Positions 13,681 to 23,202 are shown, numbered from the stretch's first letter. The stretch is DNA of 64,000 nucleotides from Microvirga pudoricolor (GCF_016892705.1 NZ_JAFEMB010000005.1:62001-126000); one strand, 5' to 3'. Translations and numbers: made by a program. Notes: generated by a model from the sequence alone, not told the origin.

Positions 13681-15207
13681 GTGAGCGAAAAGCGTGCATC
13701 GCTCAATTCTTTCAATCAAAAGTCGCAGTGGCCCATTGGCGACAGCGTCATGGCGGGGCTCATCCGTGACATGGATTGGTCTGCCACGCCCCTCGGGCCC
13801 ATGGACGAATGGCCCCAATCGCTGAAGACTACCGTCGACATCATGTTGGCCAATGTCTTTCCCATGTGCATCGCTTATGGCCCCGAGCACATAGCGATCT
13901 ACAACGACGGTTACATGCGGCTTTTCGGCGACCGACACCCAAGTGTCCTCGGCCGCCGGACGTCTGAGATTTTTCCCGAGATTTGGCATCACATCGTGGC
14001 GATCTACGAGCGCATCTATGCGGGCGAGAATCGGATCGATCAGGACCATTCCTTCTCCACCACCGAGATGCATCTCGACAACCGCCCCATCTACACGACC
14101 ACGCTATCACCCCTGCGGGACGAGACCGGCGCAGTGTGCGGGGTCCACGCGGTCACGGTCGAGACGATCGAGTGGGTGCGCATCAGCCATATCAAGCAGC
14201 GCGCCGACAGTATCGTGCGCGAGAAGGAAGCGCGCTTCGGCGCGGTGACGGAGCTTGTCCCCAGCCTCATGTGGAGCAGCGATCCAGACGGGCGCGTCAA
14301 CTGGTTCAATCAACGCTATCTCACCTACACGAGCCAGTCTCTCGAAGACGCCCTGGAGCGTGGGTGGATGTGGCCCGTGCATCCGGACGACAAAGAGGAT
14401 TCGACCGGAGAATACCGGAAGGCCTTCGAGACGGGACAGGTTTTCAATGTCGAGGAGCGGCTTCGGAAGGGGAGTGACGGATCCTACCGTTGGTTTCTCT
14501 GCCGCACGGAGCCGCTCCGGGACGACGAAGGACGGATCGTGCAGTGGTTCGGCTCCGCCACGGACATTCACGATCTCCGCCAGGCCCAGGAGCACGAACG
14601 TCTCCTCGCCGCGGAGCTGCAGCACCGGGTGCGGAACACCCTCGCGGTCACCCGGTCCATCGCGAAACGAACTGCGGAGAGAAGCCGGACCATCGAGGAC
14701 TTCACCCGGCATTTCGACGGCCGCCTGAATGCGTTCGCCCGCACGCAAGCTGTCGTGACCCGAGACCCGACGTCCGGCGTGGACCTGGAATACATCGTGT
14801 CGGACGAGCTGAGGGCTCATGGCGGGCGGCGCGGCGGCAATGTGCGTATCGAAGGCCCAAAGCTGCGCCTGCGTTCAAAGCCCGCCGAAACCTTTGGGCT
14901 CGCCATCCACGAACTGGCCACCAATGCCGTGAAATATGGGGCCCTCTCGTCTCCGGACGGGGAGATCGACATCCGGTGGCGCTTGAGGAACCAGGAAGGC
15001 GTCTCGTATCTGCGGTTCGGCTGGATCGAGAGCGGGCTCCGGCTGGATCCCAGCCGGCCCGTGCAGCGCGGATTCGGATTGGACATGCTGGAACGAAGCC
15101 TCGCCTACGAGTTCCAGGCGGTCACGATCCTGTCCCTCGAAAGGACGGGCCTCCACTACCATGTGGATCTGCCGCTCACGGACCAGGTGGTCGGAGCGGA
15201 CGTCTGA
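13681..15207 (+). CDS. HWE-family sensor histidine kinase with two PAS domains
   Basis: A 508-residue soluble sensor kinase. An N-terminal PAS-like domain (~20-165) opens with DWSATPLGPMDEWPQSL, a sequence also present in the large regulator at 34.5-38.1 kb. A second PAS domain (~185-300) ends GSATDIHDLRQAQ. The kinase core has the HWE-type dimerisation box ELQHRVRNTLAVTRSI with phospho-acceptor His315 and the N-box ELATNAVKYGAL near 410. HWE kinases in this group often feed the general stress response through PhyR or single-domain receivers. No response regulator is adjacent. Start is GTG 13681. Confidence 0.88.
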   Translation: MSEKRASLNSFNQKSQWPIGDSVMAGLIRDMDWSATPLGPMDEWPQSLKTTVDIMLANVFPMCIAYGPEHIAIYNDGYMRLFGDRHPSVLGRRTSEIFPEIWHHIVAIYERIYAGENRIDQDHSFSTTEMHLDNRPIYTTTLSPLRDETGAVCGVHAVTVETIEWVRISHIKQRADSIVREKEARFGAVTELVPSLMWSSDPDGRVNWFNQRYLTYTSQSLEDALERGWMWPVHPDDKEDSTGEYRKAFETGQVFNVEERLRKGSDGSYRWFLCRTEPLRDDEGRIVQWFGSATDIHDLRQAQEHERLLAAELQHRVRNTLAVTRSIAKRTAERSRTIEDFTRHFDGRLNAFARTQAVVTRDPTSGVDLEYIVSDELRAHGGRRGGNVRIEGPKLRLRSKPAETFGLAIHELATNAVKYGALSSPDGEIDIRWRLRNQEGVSYLRFGWIESGLRLDPSRPVQRGFGLDMLERSLAYEFQAVTILSLERTGLHYHVDLPLTDQVVGADV

Positions 15208-15544
15208 TGGCCCTGCCGGTTGGTTTCGATGACGAAATGATTACACGTCGATCTCCCCGGAAACTGCACTGATTGTAGAATTCTCAAGTCCTTTTTATCG
15301 CCTCCGGCAGCCCGTGGTTGGATGGCTTCGCTTCGATCGAAATCAGGCCGCCACAAGCTGGCGGATATTGAGCCACGACGTCAGATCCGCAGGAATTCGG
15401 CGCTCGGCCAACTCCAGCACAAAGCGCCCGCCCGGACCCTAACCGGAGGCGTCGGGGGCAACCTTGGAACAACTTGCCATGGGGGTTTGAGGCTTTACCT
15501 TGGCCCGGAGCGCCGTCGACAGGCGCGGGAAACGCCGGACCCTC
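15208..15544. other. Intergenic region upstream of ABC importer operon
   Basis: The only long open frames here run antisense into the ABC gene and look like shadows. I looked for TPP (thi box) and other riboswitch cores because of the substrate-binding family, and saw none. The promoter of the importer operon should lie here. Confidence 0.4.
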
Positions 15545-16375
15545 ATGCCCGCCGACCAGAGCGCCCCTGCCGTCTTGCTTCGCAACGTCGCCATCACCTT
15601 CGGGGCCGGTTCCGAGGTTTACACGGCCGTGCGCGCCATCGACCTCGAGGCGCGACCAGGGGAATTCATCGCCATCGTGGGACCCACCGGCTGCGGGAAG
15701 TCGACCCTGCTCAACGCTTCGGCCGGCCTGCTCAAGCCGTCGGAGGGCCAGGTCGCGATCTTCGGCGAGCCTCTCCCGGGGCTGAACAAGCGGGCGGGCT
15801 ATCTCTTCCAGCAGGACGCGCTCATGCCCTGGAAGACGGCGCTCCAGAATGTCGCCGTCGCCCTGGAGCCCCAGGGGGTGTCGCGAGGGGAGGCCGAGAC
15901 CAGGTCCCGCGCCTGGCTGCGCCGGGTCGGGCTCGCAGCCTTCGTCGACCGCTATCCGCACATGCTCTCGGGCGGGCAGCGCAAGCGGGTGGCCCTGGCG
16001 CAAATGTTGATCCGGGACCCGGAAATCCTGCTCATGGACGAGCCTTTCGGGCCCTTGGATGCTCAAACCCGCCAGATCATGGGGAATCTGCTCCTCGATC
16101 TGTGGGCTGCGAACCGCAAGGCGGTGCTCTTCGTCACCCATGACCTCGAGGAGGCGATCGCGCTCGCGGATCGTGTCGTGGTCATGTCGGCGGGCCCGGC
16201 GGCGCGCATCATCGGCGAGTTTCCCGTGAGCCTGCCGCGCCCGCGGGACATCGCGGAGGTGCGCCTGGAGCCGGCCTTCCATCACATTCACAAGGAGATC
16301 TGGGCCAGCCTGCGCACGGAGGTCCAGAAGGCCTATGCCCAGGGCGAGTTCGATGCGGGGGAGGGCGCAGCATGA
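15545..16375 (+). CDS. ABC transporter ATP-binding protein (NitT/TauT family)
   Basis: A 276-residue ATPase powering uptake. It shows Walker A GPTGCGKSTLL (~residue 46-56), the Q-loop YLFQQDALMPWKTA typical of NrtD/TauB/SsuB, the signature LSGGQRKRVALAQ, Walker B ILLMDEPFGPLDAQTR and the switch VTHDLEEAIALADR. ATG 15545 begins just before the conserved domain; an upstream frame to 15500 is Arg-rich. It overlaps the permease gene by four bases and heads a three-gene operon. Confidence 0.9.
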   Translation: MPADQSAPAVLLRNVAITFGAGSEVYTAVRAIDLEARPGEFIAIVGPTGCGKSTLLNASAGLLKPSEGQVAIFGEPLPGLNKRAGYLFQQDALMPWKTALQNVAVALEPQGVSRGEAETRSRAWLRRVGLAAFVDRYPHMLSGGQRKRVALAQMLIRDPEILLMDEPFGPLDAQTRQIMGNLLLDLWAANRKAVLFVTHDLEEAIALADRVVVMSAGPAARIIGEFPVSLPRPRDIAEVRLEPAFHHIHKEIWASLRTEVQKAYAQGEFDAGEGAA

Positions 16376-17163
16376 GACGGGCGAGGCTTCTCCTGCTCCA
16401 GATCGCGGTCGGGCTCGCGTTCCTGCTGATCTGGCATGTGCTCACGGTCTATCCGATCCTGGCCCCCACGCGACAGGCGCAGTTCTTCTTCTCGACCCCG
16501 CTCGATGTTCTGGCCCGCGTCTGGAAAGAATTCGCCTCGGGCGAGATCTGGCGCCATCTCGGCATCACGCTTCTGGAGACCGTCCTGGCCTTCGCGTTCG
16601 GGGCCGCGGGCGGCATCCTGTTCGGGTTCCTCTTCGCTCGGCGCGAGTTGCTGGCGGCCGTGTTCGACCCCTACATCAAGGCCGCCAATGCCCTGCCCCG
16701 CGTGGTCCTGGCGCCGATCTTCGCACTCTGGTTCGGCCTCGGCATCTGGTCGAAGGTCGCGCTGGGCTTTACACTCGTGTTCTTCATCGTGTTCTTCAAC
16801 GTCTATCAGGGCGTGCGCGAGGTGAGCCCTGTGGTGCTTTCCAACGCCCGCATGCTCGGCATGAACGAGCGCCAACTCCTGCGGCATGTTTACTGGCCGT
16901 CGGCGCTCACCTGGATGTTCTCCTCCCTGCACACCTCCGTGGGCTTCGCCCTCGTGGGAGCGGTGGTGGGTGAATATCTCGGCTCCTCCGCCGGGCTCGG
17001 CTACAAGATCCACGAGGCCGAGAGCGTTTTCGACGTCACGGGCGTGTTCGCCGGGATGGTGATCCTGTCCGTCTTCGTGATCCTCATCGACCTGGCCGTG
17101 ACCCTGATCGAGCGGAGGCTCCTGGTCTGGCGTCCCGGTCCATCGACAAACGGACAGGCCTGA
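16372..17163 (+). CDS. ABC transporter permease (NitT/TauT family)
   Basis: A 263-residue inner-membrane permease with about six spans. The binding-protein-dependent transport loop (EAA-like) lies at ~160-185, and ALPRVVLAPIFALWFGLGIW is characteristic of TauC/SsuC-type permeases. ATGA overlap with the ATPase gene supports tight coupling. It forms the channel for the substrate handed over by the next gene's product. Confidence 0.9.
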   Translation: MRRARLLLLQIAVGLAFLLIWHVLTVYPILAPTRQAQFFFSTPLDVLARVWKEFASGEIWRHLGITLLETVLAFAFGAAGGILFGFLFARRELLAAVFDPYIKAANALPRVVLAPIFALWFGLGIWSKVALGFTLVFFIVFFNVYQGVREVSPVVLSNARMLGMNERQLLRHVYWPSALTWMFSSLHTSVGFALVGAVVGEYLGSSAGLGYKIHEAESVFDVTGVFAGMVILSVFVILIDLAVTLIERRLLVWRPGPSTNGQA

Positions 17164-17204
17164 GCGATCCTTCCCTTCGAAAAACATCACACCGGAACAG
17201 GGAG

Positions 17205-18233
17205 ATGACCATGGAACGCCGCACATTTCTGATTGGAACGGGCGCCGCCGCGCTGGCCGCCGGGCTGGCGCCGGGCGCGCTGGCGCAGGCCAAGCCAGAG
17301 AAGACCAAGGTGACCCTGGGCGTCGGCGGCAAGCCGCTTCTCTACTATCTCCCGCTGACCATCGCGGAGCGGAAGGGCTTCTTCAAGGAGCAGGGGCTCG
17401 ACGTGGAGATCAACGATTTCGGCGGCGGCGCGAAGTCGCTGCAAGCCTTGATCGGCGGCTCCGTGGATGTCGTGACGGGCGCTTACGAACATACCATCCG
17501 CATGCAGGCCAAGGGCCAGGACGTGCGGGCCATCACGGAACTCGGCCGCTTCCCGGCGATCGTGCTCGCCGTGCGCAAGGACAAGGCGAACCAGATCAAG
17601 TCCGCGGCCGATTTCAAGGGCGCCAAGATCGGCGTGACGGCGCCTGGCTCCTCCACGGCCCTCACCGCTCAATACGCCATGGTCAAGGCGGGCCTGAAGC
17701 CGACGGACGCGGCCATCATCGGTGTCGGCGGCGGCGCGGGCGGCGTGGCCGCCATGCAGAAGGGCGAGATCGACGTGATTTCGCATCTCGATCCCGTCAT
17801 CTCGAAGCTCGAGGCCGATGGCGACATCGTGGTGCTGGTGGACACCCGCACGGAAGCGGGCACCCGCGCTCTCTTCGGTGGCTCGAACCCGGCCGCGACC
17901 CTCTACACCAAGAAGGACTTCATCGACGCCAATCCGGTCACCACGCAGCTGCTCGTCAACGCCTTCATGAAGACCCTGAAATGGCTCGACGGCGCCAAGC
18001 CCGAGGATGTGGCCGAGGTCGTGCCGCCGGAATACCACCTCGGCGACAAGGCGCTCTACATCAAGTCCGTCCAGAACTCGCTGGAGAGCTTCTCGCGCAC
18101 GGGCATCGTGCCGCCGGAGGGGATGACGAGCGTGATGGATATGCTCAAGACCCTCGATCCCGAACTGAAGGACGCCAAGGTCGATCTCGCGGCCACCTTC
18201 GACGACCGCTTCGTGAAGAAGGCCGCGAGCTAG
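17205..18233 (+). CDS. ABC substrate-binding protein, NMT1/TauA type
   Basis: A 342-residue periplasmic binding protein. The N-terminus MTMERRTFLIGTGAAALAAG carries a twin-arginine-like RRTFL signal with cleavage near APGALAQA. The mature part has the NMT1/SsuA-like pattern GKPLLYYLPLTIAERKGFFK, with DVEINDFGGGAKSLQALIGG and GVTAPGSSTALTAQYAMVKAG. The family takes up nitrate, sulfonates, thiamine precursors or aromatic acids; the sequence does not fix the ligand. It follows the permease by 41 bases, with GGGAG ten bases before the ATG. Confidence 0.88.
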   Translation: MTMERRTFLIGTGAAALAAGLAPGALAQAKPEKTKVTLGVGGKPLLYYLPLTIAERKGFFKEQGLDVEINDFGGGAKSLQALIGGSVDVVTGAYEHTIRMQAKGQDVRAITELGRFPAIVLAVRKDKANQIKSAADFKGAKIGVTAPGSSTALTAQYAMVKAGLKPTDAAIIGVGGGAGGVAAMQKGEIDVISHLDPVISKLEADGDIVVLVDTRTEAGTRALFGGSNPAATLYTKKDFIDANPVTTQLLVNAFMKTLKWLDGAKPEDVAEVVPPEYHLGDKALYIKSVQNSLESFSRTGIVPPEGMTSVMDMLKTLDPELKDAKVDLAATFDDRFVKKAAS

Positions 18234-18308
18234 GTCTCGGCGCGCGGCCGCCTTCTCCTTACGACTTGGCCCTCCCCCGCGCGGGGGAGGGCGCCACCGT
18301 ACTGCCCG

Positions 18309-21176
18309 TCAGATCACCCACTCGAACGTCCCCGAGGGCCGCCCGACGCCTTGGAAGCCGAACACGACTTCTTGGCCGGGCGAGATCGTGCTGTTCCAGC
18401 CCACGTTGTGGACCATGAAGGTGTCGCCCTCGGAGCTCACGACCTCGGCGTTCCAGATATTAGTGATGGCGCTCGAGGACTTGAATGCCAGGGTCCAGGC
18501 GTCGACGGCCGACGTACCGGTGTTCTTGACCGCGACGTTCGCCGTATAGCCCGTGCCCCAATCATTTGTGACCGTTGTCGTTGCCTGAAGCTTGGCGCCC
18601 GTCGGGGTGGTGGGCGTCGTCGGCGTCGTAGGATTGGTGGGCGTCGTTGGGACGGCGCCGTCGTCGTTGAGGATCGTTGCGGTCGCCGTGGCCTTGGACA
18701 GTGTCGCGCCCGATGCGTTCGACAGCGCGATCTGGAAGGTCTCGTTGGCCTCCGCCCGCGCATCGCCCACGACCTTCACCACGACCGTCTTCGACGTCTC
18801 ACCCGGCGCGAAGGTGAGGGTGCCGGAGAACGGCGTGAAGTCGCTCGCATCCGCCGTGCCCGCGACGCTCTGGTAGGCCACCGTGACAGCCTCGGCGGAC
18901 GCCGCCGAAAGGGTCACGGTGAAGACCGCGTTGGTGACGCCGTCCACGGTGCTGCCGCCGGTTCCGCCCTCGCCGAAATCGAACATGAGCGGCTGCAGCT
19001 GCGTGACCTTGTTCTGCAGTACGGTGCTCCAGTCGTCCGCCAGGATGCCGCCGGTATCGCCCGAATTCGGGTTCCACGACCACCACGTCCAGCCGATTCC
19101 CTCCTTGCCCGACGCGATGTCGACCGTGCCGTTGGCGTCGAAGTCGCCCGACAGGTAGGACTTGATTTTCGACAACCACGCCACGTCCTTGGGATCCGTC
19201 AGGCGGCTGCCGAACTCGCCGAGATAGACCGGCGCGATGTTGTTCTTGTAGATGTAGCCCCACATCTGGTCGAATTTGGCCGTCAGGTTGTTGGGGAAGG
19301 CCGGGTCGTTGAACCACGGTTGGCCGTAGATCGAGTTCGGATAGTCGTGGGCGGAGTACACGAGCTTGTCGCCCACGTTGAGCTGGATCGGCCGATCCTT
19401 CACGCCCATGAGATTGCCGCCCCACCAATAGTAATTGCCCTGGTAGGACTCGATGCCCTCCACGAAAATGAGCCAATTGGGGTTGGATGCGAGGATCGCA
19501 TTGCCGGCGCGCTCGGCCGCCGCCGCCCAGTCGGTGGATCCGCCTCCGCCCCAGGTGGCCGGGCCGTGGGGCTCGTTGTGGAGATCGGCGCCGATCACCG
19601 CATCGTTGCCGGCATAGCGCGCCGCCAGCATCTTCCAGTTGTCGATCCATTTCTGCTCGGTATAGGCTCCCTCGTACCACAGGCCGTTGCCATTGGCGCC
19701 AGCGCCTGCCGCGGAGCGATGATGATCGAGGATGATCTTCATGCCGAGCGCGTCCGCCTGGGCAACGATCTTGTCCATGATCTGGAGGCCCGTGAGGTTG
19801 GCCAGGTCGGGGTTCTTGTTGAAGTCGATCCCGTTGGGCCGGCTGCCGGCCTCGAAGAGCTGGTCGGAGAAGGGCAGGCGGATGGTGTTGAAGCCCAGAT
19901 CGGACATCTGGGTCATCATCTCCTTGTAGTTGCGCACGTTGAGGCCGTCCGGCGAGTACCGGTTGGACTCCATCCCGAACCAGTTCACGCCCGCGATCTT
20001 CACCGCGTTGCCGGACGCGTCCAGGATCTGGTTGCCCTGCGTGCGGAAGAACCCGTCGCCGGCGCCTGAACCCGGCGTGCCGGGCACGAAGACGGGGTTG
20101 CCTTCCTGGACGGAGATGTCCGCCACGCTGATGGTCGGACGGGCCGGGGCCGCGTCGTCGTTCAGGATCGTCCCGACCCCCTGGGCTTTCGAGATCGTCG
20201 CCCCGGACGCCCCGGAGAGGTTGAACGTGAAGGTCTCGTCGGCTTCGAACAGGCTGTCGCCGATCACGGATACCGCCACGGTCTTCGTCGTCTCGCCGGG
20301 TGCGAAGGTTACCGTCCCGGTCTTGGCGGTGTAGTCGGATCCGGCCGTGGCGGTGCCGTTGGCCGTGGCGTAGTTGACGCTGACGGTAGACGCTGCCGCA
20401 GCCGACAGGGACACGGTGAACAGCGCGTCCTTGGTGCCGCTCTGCCCCTCCGTGACGCTCACGTTCGAAACGCTCAGCGTTCCGGCCGGGGCGGCCGTAT
20501 CGTCGTTGACGATGGTGGCCACGCCCTGGGCGTCCGCCAGCGTCGCCTTGGTGGGGGAGGACAGGTTCAGCGAGAAGGTCTCGTTCGCCTCGACGGCTGT
20601 GTCGCCCTGCACGAGGATGGCGACGGTCTTGCTGGTTTCGCCCGGCGCGAAGGTTAGGGTCCCGGCCTTGGCGATGTAGTCCGATCCTGCCTTGGCGGTG
20701 CCGTCGGCGGACGCGTAGGCCACGGTCACGGTCTCCGTGGAGGCCTTGGACAGCGATACCGTGAACACGGCTTCCTTCGTGCCGGAATTTCCTTCCGTCA
20801 GGCTTACGTCCGAGACCGCAATGGCAGGGGGTGTCGGAGCGGGAGTTCCGCCGATGGCCGTCCCGTTGACGGCGTAGCCGGTGGGTTGGGGAACGCTGCC
20901 GGTATTGTTCGCCTGGAACCCGAAGGACACGGTCCCGTTGGCCGCCACGCCGGCATTGTAGGCCAGGTTCTTCACCACGTAATGATTGCCCACGTGGCTG
21001 ACGATCTGCGCGTTCCAGACGTTGGTGATCTCGAATGGCGCGTCGAACTCCACGGTCCAACCGTTCAGGGCCGTCGGATTCGCATTGGTGAGGGCGATCG
21101 AGCCGACGAAACCGGAATTCCAGCTGCTCCCAACGCTGAAGCTGACGTTATAAGACATAGACCCACCCATCGACAT
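18309..21176 (-). CDS. Multidomain cellulase: CBM2, Calx-beta repeats, GH5 endoglucanase, CBM2
   Basis: A 955-residue extracellular polysaccharide-degrading protein. Order: CBM2-like cellulose-binding domain (~7-105), Pro linker, Calx-beta repeat (~118-226), Calx-beta repeat (~233-341), the first strand of a third Calx-beta repeat (348-360), a GH5 catalytic domain (~366-736) with acid/base Glu535 in DLHNEPHG and nucleophile Glu654 in YLGEFGS, the rest of the third Calx-beta repeat (~745-838), a Thr-Pro linker (~842-859), and a second CBM2-like domain (~862-955). There is no N-terminal signal peptide, so type I secretion is likely (Calx-beta domains are common in such exports). Start ATG 21176 or 21158 cannot be decided. 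Confidence 0.9.
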   Translation of the reverse strand: MSMGGSMSYNVSFSVGSSWNSGFVGSIALTNANPTALNGWTVEFDAPFEITNVWNAQIVSHVGNHYVVKNLAYNAGVAANGTVSFGFQANNTGSVPQPTGYAVNGTAIGGTPAPTPPAIAVSDVSLTEGNSGTKEAVFTVSLSKASTETVTVAYASADGTAKAGSDYIAKAGTLTFAPGETSKTVAILVQGDTAVEANETFSLNLSSPTKATLADAQGVATIVNDDTAAPAGTLSVSNVSVTEGQSGTKDALFTVSLSAAAASTVSVNYATANGTATAGSDYTAKTGTVTFAPGETTKTVAVSVIGDSLFEADETFTFNLSGASGATISKAQGVGTILNDDAAPARPTISVADISVQEGNPVFVPGTPGSGAGDGFFRTQGNQILDASGNAVKIAGVNWFGMESNRYSPDGLNVRNYKEMMTQMSDLGFNTIRLPFSDQLFEAGSRPNGIDFNKNPDLANLTGLQIMDKIVAQADALGMKIILDHHRSAAGAGANGNGLWYEGAYTEQKWIDNWKMLAARYAGNDAVIGADLHNEPHGPATWGGGGSTDWAAAAERAGNAILASNPNWLIFVEGIESYQGNYYWWGGNLMGVKDRPIQLNVGDKLVYSAHDYPNSIYGQPWFNDPAFPNNLTAKFDQMWGYIYKNNIAPVYLGEFGSRLTDPKDVAWLSKIKSYLSGDFDANGTVDIASGKEGIGWTWWSWNPNSGDTGGILADDWSTVLQNKVTQLQPLMFDFGEGGTGGSTVDGVTNAVFTVTLSAASAEAVTVAYQSVAGTADASDFTPFSGTLTFAPGETSKTVVVKVVGDARAEANETFQIALSNASGATLSKATATATILNDDGAVPTTPTNPTTPTTPTTPTGAKLQATTTVTNDWGTGYTANVAVKNTGTSAVDAWTLAFKSSSAITNIWNAEVVSSEGDTFMVHNVGWNSTISPGQEVVFGFQGVGRPSGTFEWVI

Positions 21177-21666
21177 TAAACGAAGTTGCTTGCGTCACCT
21201 GACGCTGCAATCAGGTTGCAGATCCGCGCATATTAGGGCGAATTTAAGCCTAGAATAGCCTGTTTTATTGTGTTTCCGTGCATTTTTATTTCGCACAATT
21301 CGCAATTGCTGCCCCTGGAGAAATGTGCAGTCCAAGATTATTGGAGGCTCCAGTAGAGATTTCGATTATGCTTAAGATTTGTAGTTAAGTTGTTAAAAGA
21401 CATAATGTTTTATCCAATTGAAACGTCTCAGTATAGTGCCGAGATGCTCAAGGGTTCCTGAGCCGTCTCAGGTCCCTTTCAGGTCTTGCGACAATCTTTT
21501 GTTAAAATGCTATCCATCATCATGGGCCTTCGGAGTCCGGTCGGTGCCGAGCCCGGTAGCCTGCCTCTGTCGGCGTTCAGCCCGGGCTTGCGGGATCGCC
21601 GGCGGTTTGTCGGCTAGGGCGGGGCTCGAACGTCCTGTAGAACGACAAGCTCACTGGAGATGCCCG
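21177..21666. other. Intergenic region, unusually AT-rich
   Basis: 490 bases between the divergent cellulase and DUF1428 genes. The part 21,230-21,420 is clearly richer in A and T than its surroundings, fitting a regulated promoter region for the cellulase or old foreign DNA. An upstream extension of the DUF1428 frame is open here but Arg/Cys-rich and not gene-like. No repeat or RNA motif seen. Confidence 0.4.
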
Positions 21667-22020
21667 ATGTCCTATGTCGACGGATTCATCTTGGCCGTGC
21701 CGAAGGAAAAGCTCGATGACTATAAGCGCATCGCAACCGAGGCCGGCGAGGTTTGGAAGGAACACGGCGCCCTCGCCTATGTGGAGTGTTATGGCGACGA
21801 CGTCCCCTACGGCGAACTGACGTCATTTCCCCGCGCGGTTCTGGCGAAGGAGGACGAAATCACGGTCTTCTCGTGGATCGTCTACGAGTCCCGCGAGGCG
21901 CGCGACGCCATCAATGCGAAGGTGATGGCGGATCCCCGCATCAAGATGGACATGGACAGCATGCCCTTCGACGGCAAGCGCATGATCTATGGCGGGTTCC
22001 GGCCGTTCGTGGAACTCTGA
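21667..22020 (+). CDS. DUF1428 family protein
   Basis: A 117-residue protein beginning MSYVDGFILAVPKEKLDDYK with a dimeric alpha+beta barrel-type pattern and the family end MDSMPFDGKRMIYGGFRPFVEL. DUF1428 (YbaA-like) proteins are small, cytoplasmic and of unknown function; the phrase FDGKRMIYGGF is diagnostic. ATG 21667 has GGAG seven bases upstream, and the frame upstream lacks conservation. Confidence 0.88.
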   Translation: MSYVDGFILAVPKEKLDDYKRIATEAGEVWKEHGALAYVECYGDDVPYGELTSFPRAVLAKEDEITVFSWIVYESREARDAINAKVMADPRIKMDMDSMPFDGKRMIYGGFRPFVEL

Positions 22021-22110
22021 ACCGGAACGCGGTTCCGCCGCTTCCGATCAAGCTCCGGCTTCAATGAAGGGCGCCGCGTTGGCTATAGGGTTCGGACCCG
22101 CTTCGGCCGA

Positions 22111-22350
22111 TCAGCACCCGTTGCAAATGCCGCGGGTGATGCCCCGTGTCTTGGCATCCCAGGCGCGCTGCTGTGCGTCGCTCTTGCGACGGGCCTCGTC
22201 GCCTAGGGCCCGAGATTCGGCCTCCGTCAGCTGCCGCGCCGGCACGGCCTCCTTGCCGGATGCCGCGCGGTCCTTGACGGACGCGGGCTGAGCGGCGAGG
22301 GGAGACGAGACGAGGAGAGCGAGCGTGATCGCGATCATTCCGGCGCGCAT
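22111..22350 (-). CDS. Small exported protein, function unknown
   Basis: A 79-residue product starting MRAGMIAITLALLVSSPLAA with a signal peptide (cleavage near AAQPA). The mature part is charged and helical and ends KTRGITRGICNGC with two cysteines. ATG 22350 has AGGA seven bases upstream. The frame extends far upstream (to 22650) without a sensible N-terminus and overlaps the cold-shock gene, so the short form is taken. Confidence 0.65.
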   Translation of the reverse strand: MRAGMIAITLALLVSSPLAAQPASVKDRAASGKEAVPARQLTEAESRALGDEARRKSDAQQRAWDAKTRGITRGICNGC

Positions 22351-22443
22351 GACAGATCCTAACGGAGCGATCCAGAAAGCTCCGGATTCACCATAGGCAC
22401 AGGGGGCGCCGGCCGCCAACGAAATTGATAGGTAAACTAAAAC

Positions 22444-22472
22444 TTGCCTTAAGGTCCAAAAAGGCATAATCC
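22444..22472 (+). promoter_or_regulatory. Possible promoter of the cold-shock gene
   Basis: TTGCCT at 22444-22449, a 17-base spacer and TAATCC at 22467-22472. It would give an untranslated leader of roughly 150 bases, which is usual for cspA-type mRNAs. Assignment is by pattern only. Confidence 0.35.
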
Positions 22473-22630
22473 TAATATATCGACTTTTGGCCAGATACCT
22501 GTGCCGTTTCGCCTTCGTATAACCAGGCGCACGTTCAGAGCTTTCCGAAAATTCGACTAATCCGGGGTAAGGGATGTGCTTCTGCGCGCCCTGAGCTCCG
22601 GCGCACCTATACCTACCGAGGATGTTTCTC

Positions 22631-22840
22631 ATGGAAACCGGCACCGTCAAATTCTACAACTCCCAGAAGGGTTACGGATTCATCCAGCCTGACAACGGCA
22701 GCAAGGACGTTTTCGTCCACGCCACCGCTCTCGAGCGCGCTGGCATTCGCGGTCTCGTCGAGGGACAGAAGGTCTCTTTCGAGACCGAGGAAGACCGCCG
22801 CTCCGGCAAGGTCGCCGTCAGCACGATCCAGACGGACTGA
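22631..22840 (+). CDS. Cold-shock protein (CspA family)
   Basis: A 69-residue single cold-shock domain that binds single-stranded RNA and DNA. RNP1 is KGYGFIQPD and RNP2 is DVFVHATAL, both intact. ATG 22631 ([11 protein letters not shown]) has GAGGA eight bases upstream and gives the standard length; a frame start at 22622 adds three residues. The long leader suggests cold-dependent mRNA control, as in other csp genes. A terminator follows 38 bases later. Confidence 0.93.
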   Translation: METGTVKFYNSQKGYGFIQPDNGSKDVFVHATALERAGIRGLVEGQKVSFETEEDRRSGKVAVSTIQTD

Positions 22841-22877
22841 TCATGCCGCTCGGCCGAACAGGCCGCAGCGAACCCGA

Positions 22878-22903
22878 AGCCGCTCCCACGGGGGCGGCTT
22901 TTC
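22878..22903 (+). terminator. Rho-independent terminator after cold-shock gene
   Basis: AGCCGCTCCC (22878-22887) pairs with GGGGGCGGCT (22890-22899) with one G-U pair, followed by TTTT. Confidence 0.75.
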
Positions 22904-22926
22904 CGTTTCTAGCGAGGAGGACAAAG

Positions 22927-23121
22927 ATGTCCCACAAATTCGCGGTGAGGCAGCTCGTGCGCCTCAAACAGCCCAGCATCTCCGACAAGCGCGTCACCGG
23001 TGGAAGCACCTATGAGGTGGTCCGGCTGATGCCGGAGGACCAGACCGGCGAACCCGCCTACCGCATCAGATCCGGCGACAGCGAACGCGCGGTGCGCGAG
23101 AGCGAGATCGCCTCGGCGTGA
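22927..23121 (+). CDS. Small conserved Rhizobiales protein (paralogue of 34272-34478)
   Basis: A 64-residue basic protein starting MSHKFAVRQLVRLKQPSISD at ATG 22927 with AGGAGG six bases upstream. The layout is F-x-x-x-Q-L-V, a YEVVRLMP strand, AYRIRSGDSERAVRESEI: a compact beta-rich fold of unknown function common in Rhizobiales. The terminator inside the longer frame (22,843 start) confirms the short form. A related protein is encoded at 34,272. Confidence 0.72.
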   Translation: MSHKFAVRQLVRLKQPSISDKRVTGGSTYEVVRLMPEDQTGEPAYRIRSGDSERAVRESEIASA

Positions 23122-23202
23122 ACGAGGAGCCGCGGCCGACGATTTACGCCCTGAGCTCACCGATTTAGGCCGGATCCTGGCCGCAGATTCTCTCGAAGAA
23201 TT

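Noticed and set aside
15208..15544. TPP riboswitch upstream of the NMT1-type importer
   Set aside because: The CTGAGA and ACCTGA-type core blocks are not present.
18351..20069. Long open frame of 572 codons on the plus strand opposite the cellulase
   Set aside because: Arg/Val/His-rich composition and exact antisense position to a gene with recognisable domains; a typical GC-rich shadow.
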